Below, one piece after another: positions 21,201 through 29,489 of a stretch of 39,329 nucleotides of DNA (positions are counted from its first letter, which is position 1; every line of letters starts with the position of its first letter). Source of the DNA: Branchiostoma floridae. Lineage: Eukaryota; Chordata; Leptocardii; Amphioxiformes; Branchiostomatidae. Below the pieces are notes generated by a model, which saw only the letters and a list, made by a program, of their open reading frames with translations, did not search any database and was not told the DNA's origin. A program made the position numbers and the translations under genes. The stretch lies in NCBI RefSeq assembly GCF_000003815.2, contig NC_049987.1, forward strand, positions 24,353,574-24,392,902, read 5' to 3'.

Positions 21201-24200
21201 GTAGTCAAATATTATTGGGAAATATAGTCTCAAAGACTTTTCAAGGCCGTAGGGGCAGTGGGTTGTTATCCACTATGTCTAGGATACTGTATTGGAAGGT
21301 GGAGCCCATCCCTCTCCTTCCACCGCCTTGTACCTCCCCAACCAAAGTCAGGTACCCATTTTTACACCTGGGTGGAGTACGACATAGGCGAGAGATTAGA
21401 ATCCAGAACCTCTGGGTTCTGGGCAAAACACCCTAGCCGTTACGCTAACACGACACCACACAAATACATGCCTTAGTTCTTATTACAGGCTTATTACAGA
21501 TGCCACTTTTGTCTACAACTAAGAAAGTACTAGCTTTAGATGTATTTCTTCTGTCGTTGCTAGTATTTTCGTTGTTGTTGTGTCTTCCTTTCTCTTCTAT
21601 CCTATGTGCTGAATACCCTCTCTGCTTTCTGTAGTTGTTGATTTTGCCCATTTAGTTGGCGTTCCATATTTACGGACCGTTGTTTCTTCTTCTTCTTTTT
21701 CTTTTAGTGGTCTTGTTTGTTTTATCTTCTACTATAAACATATGCTCTCATTTCTCAAAACACCTATTCGTTGACATGAAAAAAGGTTCTGGAGGTTGGT
21801 ACATAACAGGACGGCCTGAAACACCGAACAAGCCTCCAATCGTTCCGCCCTGATTGTAATTGTTTGCTCGGGTCGGGTTTCCACTTTTCCCTATCTCACC
21901 TGAAGCACGATGTCACGGCATTTCCGACTCACCTGGCTTCCTAAGGAAACGCCTCTGTTTGTTGTCTTATCTAACATCAAAGAATCGGTGCGTCACAAAG
22001 ACTAAACTTACTACCATTTTTTTACTTTACGCCTCGTTACAGGAAAAGAAACTAAAGGCATACTTTCTCTCTTCTATTACTTTTTGTTTCTTTTTTGTCA
22101 TGTCTGCAGTGTCAGAGAATTCCAGAGAAATTCTGCATACTACGAGAGAAGAGAATCCAGCGATTTTTTAAGACATTTGAACTGAGGTCTTTCGCTGGCC
22201 AAGTTAGACATATAACCGTGTAGTGATTTTCTATTCCTTGCTCGGTTTTCGACCGTTTCAACCGCCGCTATAGCCACCTGAATCACGGTGTCACGGCATT
22301 TCTAACTCACCTGACTTCCTAAGGAAACGCCCCAGTTTTTTGTCTTTCTGATACATAAAAGAATCGGCGCTTCGGCACGTCAGAGTGAACTACTTTTGGT
22401 CGGTTTGTTTGACTTAACGCCTCATAGCTGTAACAGGAAAAGCAATTTAGCAGCATACTAGTTCTCCCTCTTTCCACGTCTTTCCACTTAACTACGTTTC
22501 CATGATAAATCTACCTATCTATGAAAAACTATCAAGCGATTTCTTTCGACACATTTTTTTTCGAAAAAAGCGACCCTTCAAGCTAATTGCGGATCTGACT
22601 ATACCCAATCCCAAAGATCCTTTATCCTTTCCAGCTAGATATCTAACCGACAACATGCATTGAATGGCGACTTTTAACGTTAGTACATCGTTCGATGGTC
22701 TAAGATCAAACCTTGCTCCGTCTTCTGTCATTTCAAACCGCCGCTAGCTATATCGCTTCTAACATAAGCCTGACATAGCTGGATCTTAGGCTATTAAGAC
22801 TTGTCCGTTTCAGTCATGTTCTTTGATGTTTTACTGTATGCCTGCACATCATTATTAAATGTTGTTCACTGGCAATAGATATTTAGATACGAACTTGCAA
22901 TTGACATTTCGATTTAAGCCAAAAATCAGTTACTCAAGCTGGATATGATTTTATGATTTAAGAAACGGTCAGACGTTTCAGAGACAGTCATTCGGCGTCT
23001 TTCCTTAGTGACGAAAGACACCGGATGTCTGTCTGAAACGTCTGACCGTTTCAATTTACAGCTAGGATATAAAATCTCTCTCCAACAACATCCTTCTAGT
23101 GTCACGGTCGGACGAAAGACACCGGATGGTTGTCTGAAACGTCTGACCGTTTCCAAATCATATCCAGTTGCTTGAGTAAATGTCTTTTGGCTTATCTTAC
23201 TACCAGAATGTCTAACCTTCATCGACATTTCTAACTGCTTGCTTTTCCATCGCAGGTACGACAAGCTTGAGACGAACATCAGCCGGACCATGTTCGCGGC
23301 GTACGTGCGGCAGTACAACCGCAACACGCTGCTGTGGTCCGTACCGTTCACGAGCCTGACGCACACCGCATACGTGCTCAGGACGTACCAGGTACGAGCT
23401 AGGGCTAGGGCTAGGGCTAGGGCTAGGGCTAGGGCTAGGGCTAGGGCTAGGGCTAGGGCTAGGGCTAGGGCTAGGGATAGGGCTAGGGCTAGGGCTAGGG
23501 ATAGGGATAGGGATAGGGATAGGGATAGGGATAGGGATAGGGATAGGGATGATGATGATGATGATGATTGGTTTATTGAAAAGGAAGATATCTGGCAGCC
23601 CAATGGCTGAATTATGTATCATCTTACAGAAATCACAATCTCAATCATTAAATTAAAATTACAGAGTAACATGCGGATGAAGCAATTGAACTATAGTTTT
23701 AAAATCGTACATTCACAGATAAAATCAAGTACAAATATATATCTCTTTGCTGTTACCTGGTAATCAAACAAGGTATTTGAAGGCGACACAATCACGAATA
23801 ACGCTAGGTAGAAAGAATGTATGAATACATTGTTTCCTGGTAATTGAAAGCGTCGTATTGCAGCACAAAATAAGAGGATTACATTACTCTAAAACATCGC
23901 AGTAATTACTTTACATCGTCGTTGAGTAATCGCACAAGGTAGGGTATAGAGGAGTCCCTGTATCTGTTTGTTCTACATTTAACCAGTCTGAGTTTGTTAG
24001 AGTTCCTGGTGTTTCGTCCATGGAGCTGACCTGTCTTCTGTGGGAGCATGTCTGGGCCCAGTTTCATTGCGAATTTTCTGCACAAGTCCTCGCGCCTGTG
24101 TAGCAGCGTTTGGAGGCCGGTGCGCACCAGGGCAGCTTCATAGGTCGTGTACTGTCCGCCTAACACGGTACGGAGTGCTCTCTTCTGGATTCTTTCTAAC

Positions 24201-27200
24201 CGGACAGTATGCTCCTTAGTGAGTCCGGGATGCCATACTGGAACGCAGTATTCTAATACGGGTCTGACATAGGACGTGTATACTTGAAGCAAGTCATCCA
24301 CCGTAACGTTGAACCGTTTCAGGCTTCGAAGCATGAAGAGTCTTCCGTTGGCTTTGGAGATCATTTTTGATACCTGCGTATCCCATTTTAAGTTTGATTG
24401 TAACCATACTCCTACTAGACAGGTAACTACCACGATCTCCAGCGGAGTTCTATTGATTTTGAGAATTGGCGGGGCAGGCGGAAGCTTCATAAACGAGAAT
24501 ATCATGATCTTACATTTATCAGCATTCAACAGCATGTGGTTTTGACTGGCCCACAGACTGAAGTCATCGAGCTCTTCTTGCATGATGGATGGTGCATTGT
24601 GTTGTCGAGACTCGGCCAACGACAGGTCGTCAACAAATTTCCACTCACTAAGGGGTGACTCTCTAACAGCATCATCAAACACGGCCAGGAATATTAGGGG
24701 CCCAAGTAGAGTTCCCTGTGGTACTGAACAAGAAAGCGTCTGCCATGTAGAGAGTTCATTGCGATACCTGACGCGTTGGCGGCGGTCGGTCAGAAAGTTA
24801 GATATCCATGGAATCAAGCATGGTCGCGCTCCAAGCTCAAGTAATTTGGTGATGGCAATGGTGTGGTCGATCCGGTCGAACGCCTTAGAAAAGTCAGTCA
24901 TAACGAGTGTGGTGATGTTGCCCAATCTATCAGAGTTTCTAGCCACATGGTCAGTCAAACTAACCATGTAGTGTGCAGTTGACTTTCCCTTGAGACAGCC
25001 ATACTGTTGTGGGTCGAGTGAGGTCCTAATGTCTTGTAACAGCCACTTGCTTACGAATGATTCAGCCACCTTTGCTAGCTGAGACGTTAGGGAGACTGGG
25101 CGCAGTTTACTGATGCAGGGAGGTTGGCACTTAGGGAGGGGCACAACTATGGCATCCTTCCACTGCTGAGGTACGTATCCCTCTTTAAACGATGTATTTA
25201 AAATGTCAGCAACTGGTTGGCTCAATTCATAGGCAAATTCTCTTAAAACTCTCGTGCTCAACTGATCAGGGCCTGGGGCTTTCCCTACTTTCAGCTTTTG
25301 CAGAATAGGGCACACGTCCCAGGCGTGGACCTCTGGCGGTGGAGCCCCGCATGGCAGGTATGCAGGCAGCTGTGCTGGATCAAGGCTGGGACGTCCTTGT
25401 GCTACTGTTGCAAATTGTTCGTTTATGTAGTTAGCGATGAAAAGGCTGTCCGCTGACTCGTTATCCGGAATACTGACAGAAAGTTCTTTGTGCTGCATGT
25501 TCAGCAACCCACGGATCTCCCTGTACCAGCTGGCTGGATTCTCTTTCTGCAATGTTTCAATCCGGTCACTGTAATAGGACCTCCGAGCTTTCTTCACCTC
25601 GCGGTTTACTTTGTTCCTGAGGTACTTCCAAAGCAGAGTTTTACCTTCTTTAAAGGCTTTCTGTCTTCTGAAGATAAGAGCTTTTACCTCTGGAGTGATC
25701 CAAGGTTTGTCTGTAGCATGCATTTTAATTTGGCGGGTGGGGAAGAAGTGTTCGATTGCATTTCCAATGGTTTCGTAGAAGATGGCTGATTTGATCTCGC
25801 AGGAAGGTTCCTCGTACAGTTCTTGCCACTGATACGAACAGAGCCACTGACCAAACGCGCGGATATTTGAGTCCCGCATAGGGCGAACTGACTTTGTTTT
25901 AGTTTCGTTGTGTACATGGTGTGACTTAGGCTTCCACAGAACCATGTTATGGTCACTAAGGCCGAGAGGACTAGTGATCACTGGTATTGTCATAGTATGG
26001 CTGGAGGTCTGTGATAATAACATCAAGAATAACTTGGCCTCTAGTGGGCATTTCGACCACTTGGGTCAGTCCGTTTCCACTGCAGATGTCCTTTGTGTCG
26101 AGTCGGTTAAAGTCACCCATTAGAACTATCCCTGCTTCTGGGTTTCGCGTTCGTAAGCGATCTGTTTCAGTAAGTAGGTGACCCACAAGTATATCCTCAT
26201 GGCGGGATGCTGGAGGGTTGTATACAGCACAGATGATCAGTTCAGATAGGCCTCTGGGTAGGCGTCTGGGTCTGGCCGATATCCATAAACATTCTAGTTC
26301 AGGTGGCACAGAGCTGTCTTGTACAGCTTTGGCTGGGATGGTATCTTTAACATACAGGGCAACCCCTCCCCCTCGTCTGTCTGTGCGGCATTTCGAAAAC
26401 AGGTTGTACCCATCCACAGCAAGGTGTGTCTCTGACATGTCAGGTGTGAACCACGACTCCGTCACGGCTGCAATGTCTATGCTATTGTTTAGAAGAATGG
26501 TCTGGAATTCTTCTAATTTGTTTACCAACGACCTGGGGTTACATAGCAGGATTGAAGGTGTCCTTGAGAGGTGTTCTCTCTTCTTCTCATCTCCCGTCTT
26601 CCCAAGGTTCTGTAGGACTTTCTCCCGCAACATAGAGTGCAAAGTGCGCTTGATAAGGGGTATTACGGGGCGGTTACCCAGCACAACAGGTATCGGTCTG
26701 GTGATGTTCTTCCCCCCGCGACATCCCCTGGCGTGGAACAGTTTCTTGATCCCGCATTCTGTGATTGACCTTTTCACATTAGTAGACAGTTTTGAGAAAG
26801 ACATGAATGCCCGAAGGGCCGACGAAGAGTAAAACAGCGTGTTGTGAACGGCCATGTCGAATGACCTATAGTGACCCGGCGTTTGACTGAGGTAAACATA
26901 TCAGTGTATCTTACTTTTTCTTGCAGTTCTCATGTCAGCAGCTGTCGAGTTCCTGTGTTTTACTGCTCGTAGGTGGCTCGTACTTGTACCATGTAGGCAT
27001 CTCAGGCAGTGGAAGTAAGAAACGGCTCACCTTCCCAGCACGAAGGATTAAAGCTTAGATCTCCAAGTCGAGAGATTCCTTTGTCTCGTCACAGCCCTCC
27101 CCATAGGTCGGCGTCGTTCCAGGGAAGTTTGAAAATCTCACTCAGAAACAGGAAAATCGTCCCAGCCTGCTTCTCAAAAGTACCGGGGGTGGTATTCCAA

Positions 27201-28288
27201 CTTGTCTACCGGCCGATTCTCGTCAGATGGCAACTTGAAGTAACTTAAAAGACTACTTTTCTGAAGAAACTGACGGGCGTGTTAAAAAGTGCGGGCAGCT
27301 ATGAAAGCGCCTCCTAGCGGTTCTCGGGATAGGGATAGGGATAGGGATAGGGATAGGGATAGGGATAGGGATAGGGATAGGGATAGGGATAGGGATAGGG
27401 AAGGCATGGCTACTTCTTGTTCTTTTCTGGGCTGTCATCAAATACTTTGAAGTTGGTACGTCCTTCAGTGTATGAATGTAATACAACATGTAGTTCTCGA
27501 TGGTTACTTCCATGGACAATAGTACTTGAAGGTTAGACTTTTTTTCTTGTTGTTTCCTGACCAGGTGCTGAAGAAGGCTGGGGCGCCCCAGGCCGTGGTG
27601 TTCGCCAACCCTGGCTACATGGCATGCACCAACACCTACTGGAGACAGAGGGGATTCACCAGGGCTCCGAGACTATCTACAGGTGTGTAAACATGTACAC
27701 AAAGTGCCGTTCTTAATATTCTGTGCCATGTTATTATTTCAATGTGCTGTATACCAAGATACATTCATGAATCGTTTCCTTATCATCATCATAGTCTTTT
27801 TTGTCTCTAATTGAGCTCTGTTTCCTTGTAGCGATGTGTAGCATTTGATAATTTCTGTCTCTGATTATTAGTCACGTGTCAAACATCAACAAAAGCCTTT
27901 GGATAGTTCCATTTCATTTATTTTGTCTCTGCTTGTCTTGTTTTGTTTTTGTTTTGTTTGTTTATTTTTTTCTGTTCTTGAATCTTGTTCGTTTTAATCC
28001 ACTGGCTATCCACGAGTCACTGAACAAATTTAAAGCGTGCTACCATTTTCTCCAGGCATGTTTCTGACGAGCGCCGCCCTGCAGTTTTGCGAGGAAGTGT
28101 ACCTGTACGGGTTCTGGCCCTTCCCAGTGGACACCGCGGGAAACGTGCTGCCCTATCACTACTACTCCAAAGGTCAGCGAGGTCGACTCAACAAGTGGCA
28201 CAAAATGGACGACGAGTACGTCAACCTCATGGAGCTTCACAAAAAGGGAATACTACACTTACAAACAGATAAATGTAGAGACTCTTAA
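9278..28288 (+). CDS. ST8Sia-like sialyltransferase, gene 2 (complete, 9 coding exons)
   Basis: Exons 9278-9411, 16114-16299, 16627-17607, 19059-19200, 20432-20544, 21048-21140, 23256-23391, 27565-27682, 28056-28288 (TAA). The sum is 2136 nt, or 711 residues, with every phase matching. Residues about 8-28 form a hydrophobic signal anchor, so this is a type II Golgi protein. Residues 45-434 are a long stem. The L sialylmotif is at 482-519 ([24 protein letters not shown]) and FNMAPV follows. Motif S is at about 635-657 ([18 protein letters not shown]). HYY at 669-671 is motif III, and H-K-M-D-D-E gives motif VS. C493/C646 and C507/C708 match the two disulfides of ST8Sia enzymes. Vertebrate members are mostly about 350-400 residues, so the stem is unusually long. 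The ATG sits just after AG-ending pyrimidine tracts (AG at 9268-9269), suggesting an upstream untranslated exon, possibly beyond the gap. Substrate not deducible. Confidence 0.87.
11405..11763. mobile_element. MITE with about 34-bp inverted ends
   Basis: The left end GCCACACCAATTTAATTTCT continues to CTTGGTTCACGGATT, and the right end is its complement, closing with AAATTGGTGTGGC. The interior is A/T-rich and non-coding. No clear target duplication is seen. Located in intron 1 of gene 2. Confidence 0.8.
12192..12624 (+). mobile_element. hAT-like MITE, reference copy, 433 bp
   Basis: Terminal inverted repeats TAGGGCTGGGTA and TACCCAGCCCTA are flanked by a perfect 8-bp duplication, AGCAGGTG, at 12184-12191 and 12625-12632. 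It has no coding capacity. The internal palindromic GGTCCGGACC motifs and the end structure match the element inside intron 5 of gene 1. It lies in the first intron of gene 2. The outer flanks (CTCCAAGCAGAG at about 12164, CTACTTGGAGAT at about 12646) resemble ends of another MITE family, so it may have inserted into one. Confidence 0.88.
12736..12985 (+). repeat. SINE-like repeat, copy 1
   Basis: Shares TTTTTACACCTGGGTGGAGT, TGGAGCCCATCCCTCTC and flanking text with 21237-21455. The right end (GGGAATCAAACACGTAAACG, TCTAACCATTCTGCCATCC) resembles a reversed tRNA-like head. The SINE call is tentative. Confidence 0.6.
13585..13700 (+). repeat. Tandem repeat, two copies, period 56 bp
   Basis: GCTGGTGTGTTACGCCGAAG at 13585 and GCTGGTGTGTTACACCGAAG at 13641, each followed by GGGTGGTT-type and ACCGGCTAT text. 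Confidence 0.8.
13886..14120 (+). repeat. Direct duplication, period about 140 bp
   Basis: CATCTAAATGCACATATTGTG (13902) and CATCTAAATGCACATACTGTG (14042) are followed by similar GATGAAATCTGACAGGGG text. Confidence 0.7.
14618..15030 (+). repeat. Degenerate direct duplication, about 210 bp unit
   Basis: AACATTGTTGATGGGAAATA...GACTTTGCCAAT and AACATTGTTGATCCGAAAAAT...GACTTTGCCAAT are followed in both copies by TTAATGAG(G/A)AAATCTG and AGCAAAATG(T/C)(G/C)CAGTTTT. Old and non-coding. Confidence 0.6.
15321..15550. mobile_element. pogo/Tigger-like MITE
   Basis: It begins after TA with CAGTAGAAGCCGCTTAATTG, and its right part has GTGCAATTAACTGGCTTCTA. The internal text repeats the left end once (about 15376-15430). 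A second copy of the family is at 37716-37889. The TA flank and CAGTAGAA ends suggest pogo/Tigger; this is by resemblance only. The long open frame here (15268-15594) is element sequence, not a gene. Confidence 0.65.
16627..17607 (+). CDS. Giant stem exon of gene 2 with a duplicated module
   Basis: This 981-nt exon encodes residues 107-434, between the membrane anchor and the catalytic domain. Two copies of a 29-residue module are visible: residues 120-148 ([20 protein letters not shown], then basic KYVRKRPKP) and residues 294-322 ([20 protein letters not shown], then KIIRKRLKP). They share TVVTY/TIVTY, IKK and RKR. Between them lies an acidic, Asn/Ser/Lys-rich, low-complexity linker, probably disordered. 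The stretch after repeat 2 is rich in Glu and Gln ([12 protein letters not shown]) and leads into the catalytic part. The open frame runs through the donor and stops at 17636-17638, but the AG-GTACGT donor at 17607 and the phase match to exon 19059 support splicing there. I recognise no known domain in the module. Confidence 0.8.
17608..18792 (+). other. First part of intron 3 of gene 2, no feature
   Basis: A/T-rich intron sequence of about 1.2 kb. There is a short (TAG/TAA)n stretch near 18705-18735. No coding signal or clear repeat is recognised. Confidence 0.5.
18793..18920. mobile_element. MITE of the GTTCGCGG family (partial)
   Basis: It starts near TACTGTAAATGCAGAAATG, followed by GTTCGCGG and later CCGCGAAC and ACCGCAAACTTC. 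The same family is complete at 38982-39170, and 10193-10275 holds a more distant relative (TTTCGCGGG, CCGCGAAAT). Confidence 0.6.
21237..21455 (+). repeat. SINE-like repeat, copy 2 (gene 2 intron 6)
   Basis: Same family as 12736-12985: AAGGCCGTAGGGGCAGTG, GTGGAGCCCATCCCTCTCC, TTTTTACACCTGGGTGGAGT, ending CTAGCCGTTACGCTAACAC. It lies about 100 bp after the donor of exon 21048-21140. Confidence 0.6.
21864..22620 (+). repeat. Tandem duplication of about 375 bp in gene 2 intron 6
   Basis: TGTCACGGCATTTCCGACTC and TGTCACGGCATTTCTAACTC, CTTCCTAAGGAAACGCC, AAGAATCGG and GTTACAGG/TGTAACAGG segments recur at a spacing of about 375. A third partial copy (TTTCAAACCGCCGCTAGC) starts near 22730. Confidence 0.75.
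22930..23178. mobile_element. MITE with TACTCAAG / CTTGAGTA ends
   Basis: TACTCAAGCTGGATATGATTT on the left is mirrored by AAATCATATCCAGTTGCTTGAGTA at the right. Inside, GAAACGGTCAGACGTTTCAG (22970-22990) is inverted twice as CTGAAACGTCTGACCGTTTC (near 23035 and 23135), so the right arm is duplicated. Fragments of the family appear at 11870-11955, 15890-15912 and 36525-36600. It ends about 75 bp before the acceptor of exon 23256-23391. Confidence 0.7.
23397..23567 (+). repeat. Telomere-like hexamer array (AGGGCT)n then (AGGGAT)n, ending in (GAT)n
   Basis: The array begins four bases after the splice donor of exon 23256-23391. About a dozen AGGGCT units come first, then a mixed stretch, then pure AGGGAT to 23550, then GAT repeats to about 23567. 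The GAT part is probably the 3' microsatellite tail of the minus-strand LINE. The hexamers differ from the animal telomere unit (AGGGTT) by one or two bases. Confidence 0.95.
23906..26026 (-). CDS. LINE reverse transcriptase reading frame
   Basis: An open frame of 706 codons without internal stops. It begins in the last part of the endonuclease ([12 protein letters not shown] at about 22-33). The reverse transcriptase core follows: KAPGPDQL at 249-256, LRPVSLTS at 308-315, motif A TDFSKAFD with D378, motif [11 protein letters not shown] at 434-443, motif C FVDD at 464-467 in place of the commoner YADD, then NADKCK. The C-terminal third has the usual [16 protein letters not shown] block. The long open frame suggests recent insertion. 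The first Met codons come from the frame overlap and are probably not a natural start. Confidence 0.85.
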   Translation of the reverse strand: MMLLSQTSSHTMTIPVITSPLGLSDHNMVLWKPKSHHVHNETKTKSVRPMRDSNIRAFGQWLCSYQWQELYEEPSCEIKSAIFYETIGNAIEHFFPTRQIKMHATDKPWITPEVKALIFRRQKAFKEGKTLLWKYLRNKVNREVKKARRSYYSDRIETLQKENPASWYREIRGLLNMQHKELSVSIPDNESADSLFIANYINEQFATVAQGRPSLDPAQLPAYLPCGAPPPEVHAWDVCPILQKLKVGKAPGPDQLSTRVLREFAYELSQPVADILNTSFKEGYVPQQWKDAIVVPLPKCQPPCISKLRPVSLTSQLAKVAESFVSKWLLQDIRTSLDPQQYGCLKGKSTAHYMVSLTDHVARNSDRLGNITTLVMTDFSKAFDRIDHTIAITKLLELGARPCLIPWISNFLTDRRQRVRYRNELSTWQTLSCSVPQGTLLGPLIFLAVFDDAVRESPLSEWKFVDDLSLAESRQHNAPSIMQEELDDFSLWASQNHMLLNADKCKIMIFSFMKLPPAPPILKINRTPLEIVVVTCLVGVWLQSNLKWDTQVSKMISKANGRLFMLRSLKRFNVTVDDLLQVYTSYVRPVLEYCVPVWHPGLTKEHTVRLERIQKRALRTVLGGQYTTYEAALVRTGLQTLLHRREDLCRKFAMKLGPDMLPQKTGQLHGRNTRNSNKLRLVKCRTNRYRDSSIPYLVRLLNDDVK
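25971..26855 (-). pseudogene. LINE endonuclease domain, cut off by a frameshift
   Basis: This 294-residue frame is the N-terminal part of the LINE polyprotein. An endonuclease/exonuclease/phosphatase domain, which nicks target DNA to prime reverse transcription, is visible from residue about 102: N106 in CNPRS, E133 in [13 protein letters not shown] at about 162-170, GDFN at 247-250, TRG...LDVIITD at 271-283. The frame ends in TSDH and a stop, while the homologous downstream part, including the catalytic SDHN box, continues in the overlapping frame that begins at 26026. One small indel at about 25990-26015 explains this. The first about 90 residues, rich in basic residues, are not assigned. 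Confidence 0.8.
27325..27402 (+). repeat. Second hexamer array (AGGGAT)n at the LINE 5' end
   Basis: About 12 tandem AGGGAT units, the same unit and orientation as the last part of the array at 23500-23550. It lies directly beside the 5' leader of the minus-strand LINE. Confidence 0.95.
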
Positions 28289-28339
28289 CAAAAAATGCAG
28301 AAATATTGTATAGGTTATAAGATAACTAGTTGCAAAGAA

Positions 28340-28556
28340 TATTGAATAAGAAGGCTCGCTGTTCTTAATGCGCATGCGCGGCGAAATGCATTGTGGGTAA
28401 TATGTCAAAGTCCAAGGCCCCTGATACATAGGCAGATCTGGACATGTGTAAAGCGTGGCGAATAATCTACAATTTAGGGGCCGTAACCTTTGACATATTA
28501 CCCACAAAGCCTCTCACCACGCATGCGTACTTAGGACCTTTACCCGCCTTATTGTA
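28340..28556. mobile_element. Foldback MITE just after the gene 2 stop codon
   Basis: The arms AATAAGAAGG...GCGCATGCGCGG and GCGTGG-type complement CACGCATGCG...CCGCCTTATT enclose a nearly perfect inner stem: GTGGGTAATATGTCAAAG pairs with CTTTGACATATTACCCAC. It starts about 50 bp after the TAA at 28288 and ends before the AATAAA at 28755. If that signal is used, the element is part of the 3' untranslated region. Confidence 0.75.
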
Positions 28557-28754
28557 GAGGTTTTATACTAGAGAATGCCAGCTTTTATTGTCTTCTCATT
28601 GTTTTGTTTGTGGTTTGTACATACAATGCCTTCGCTGACATCATTCTTCAATGTGACAAAGTTTTTGGACACAAATTTGTAAATATTGCAGTATGAGTGT
28701 TGACTTTCTCAGCACAGAGATATGACATAATATGCCAAAGATCTATTTCCAATG

Positions 28755-28760
28755 AATAAA
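28755..28760 (+). promoter_or_regulatory. Candidate poly(A) signal of gene 2
   Basis: AATAAA, 467 bp after the stop codon. It is a good AATAAA downstream of the last exon; no transcript evidence is available from sequence. Confidence 0.4.
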
Positions 28761-29114
28761 CACTCATATTTTTCAACGCCCTGGCGTACTTGCAATATGG
28801 TGACCACACAACATAAATAGCTATCTATCAACTTATTTAAGTTCCTTTCGAATCACACGTATATATTTGAGGACGGTATAAAAAGGGCTCCCTATCGGTT
28901 AAGTATGGAACTGCATCCACAAATTGAGTACGGTACTAACATAAGATGGGAACTAAATTTGTCAAAATAGCACAGGGGGCCAAAGAAAGTCTTTATATGA
29001 ATATTTCTCATCATACTTTTGTTGTATGATATGATGCAGGCCATCATCATTCGTATCAAAGCCTTTTTAATCTCTTTATATTTTCGAACATTGTCTAGAA
29101 AAAAGGGTCTAGAC

Positions 29115-29481
29115 CAGGGTTGTAGCCAGTGCCAGTCCTTCTGTCCTTTGAAGGAATTTTGCAGCTGGGGACAGAAAAAATTTGCCCATTCCGTCCTCTG
29201 TGATGGACAAAAATCTATATGTCAGTAAAGATTTTTAAAAAATGTGTTCTAACTTGTGTAATTTTTCACCAAAACAGATGAACAGCTTACATGTAGTCTA
29301 CCAGCAAAATTTACACCTCAAAATGCAGGAAATAGGGTTTCAGAGGGTCTAGATTTCTAAATTTTTCAGGGGAGTATGCCCCCAGATCCCCTTATGAACC
29401 TTATGCCTTCGGCTCGACGTCTCGTTCCTTGGATTCAAAATCGAGGGGACTGAAAATGATTCCAGGCTGGCTACAACCCTG
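29115..29481. mobile_element. hAT-like MITE with palindromic target duplication
   Basis: The ends CAGGGTTGTAGCCAG and CTGGCTACAACCCTG are perfect inverted repeats. They are flanked by GTCTAGAC at 29107-29114 and 29482-29489, an 8-bp duplication that is itself a palindrome. CAGGG ends are typical of hAT. The element is 367 bp without transposase. It lies between gene 2 and the BHMT-like gene. Confidence 0.85.
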
Positions 29482-29489
29482 GTCTAGAC

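Larger units (their letters stand above)
23551..27324 (-). mobile_element. Nearly full-length non-LTR retrotransposon (CR1/jockey-type LINE)
   Basis: A minus-strand element lies in the intron of gene 2 between exons 23256-23391 and 27565-27682. From its 5' end (right) it has about 470 bp of leader, an AP-type endonuclease reading frame, a reverse transcriptase frame, and a 3' tail. The tail has AATAAA followed by short ATC repeats (read on the minus strand of 23548-23580). No separate ORF1 (gag-like) is visible, so it is either 5'-truncated or a single-ORF type. Hexamer arrays of the same sequence border both ends (23397-23550 and 27325-27402), so the exact ends cannot be fixed by target-site duplication. 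One frameshift separates the two reading frames. Assignment to the CR1/jockey group is by motif style; the clade is not resolved. Confidence 0.85.

Noticed and set aside
23212-23622. Long reading frames on both strands with RARARA, SPSPSP, LSLSLS or ALALAL content
   Set aside because: They translate the AGGGCT/AGGGAT hexamer array; a 6-bp repeat without stops is open by composition.
24309-26832. Plus-strand frames across the LINE
   Set aside because: Shadows of the minus-strand endonuclease and reverse transcriptase frames.
28877-28885. Strong TATA-like box TATAAAAAG
   Set aside because: 2.1 kb from the next start codon and just after gene 2, with no coding sequence behind it; probably chance in A/T-rich DNA.
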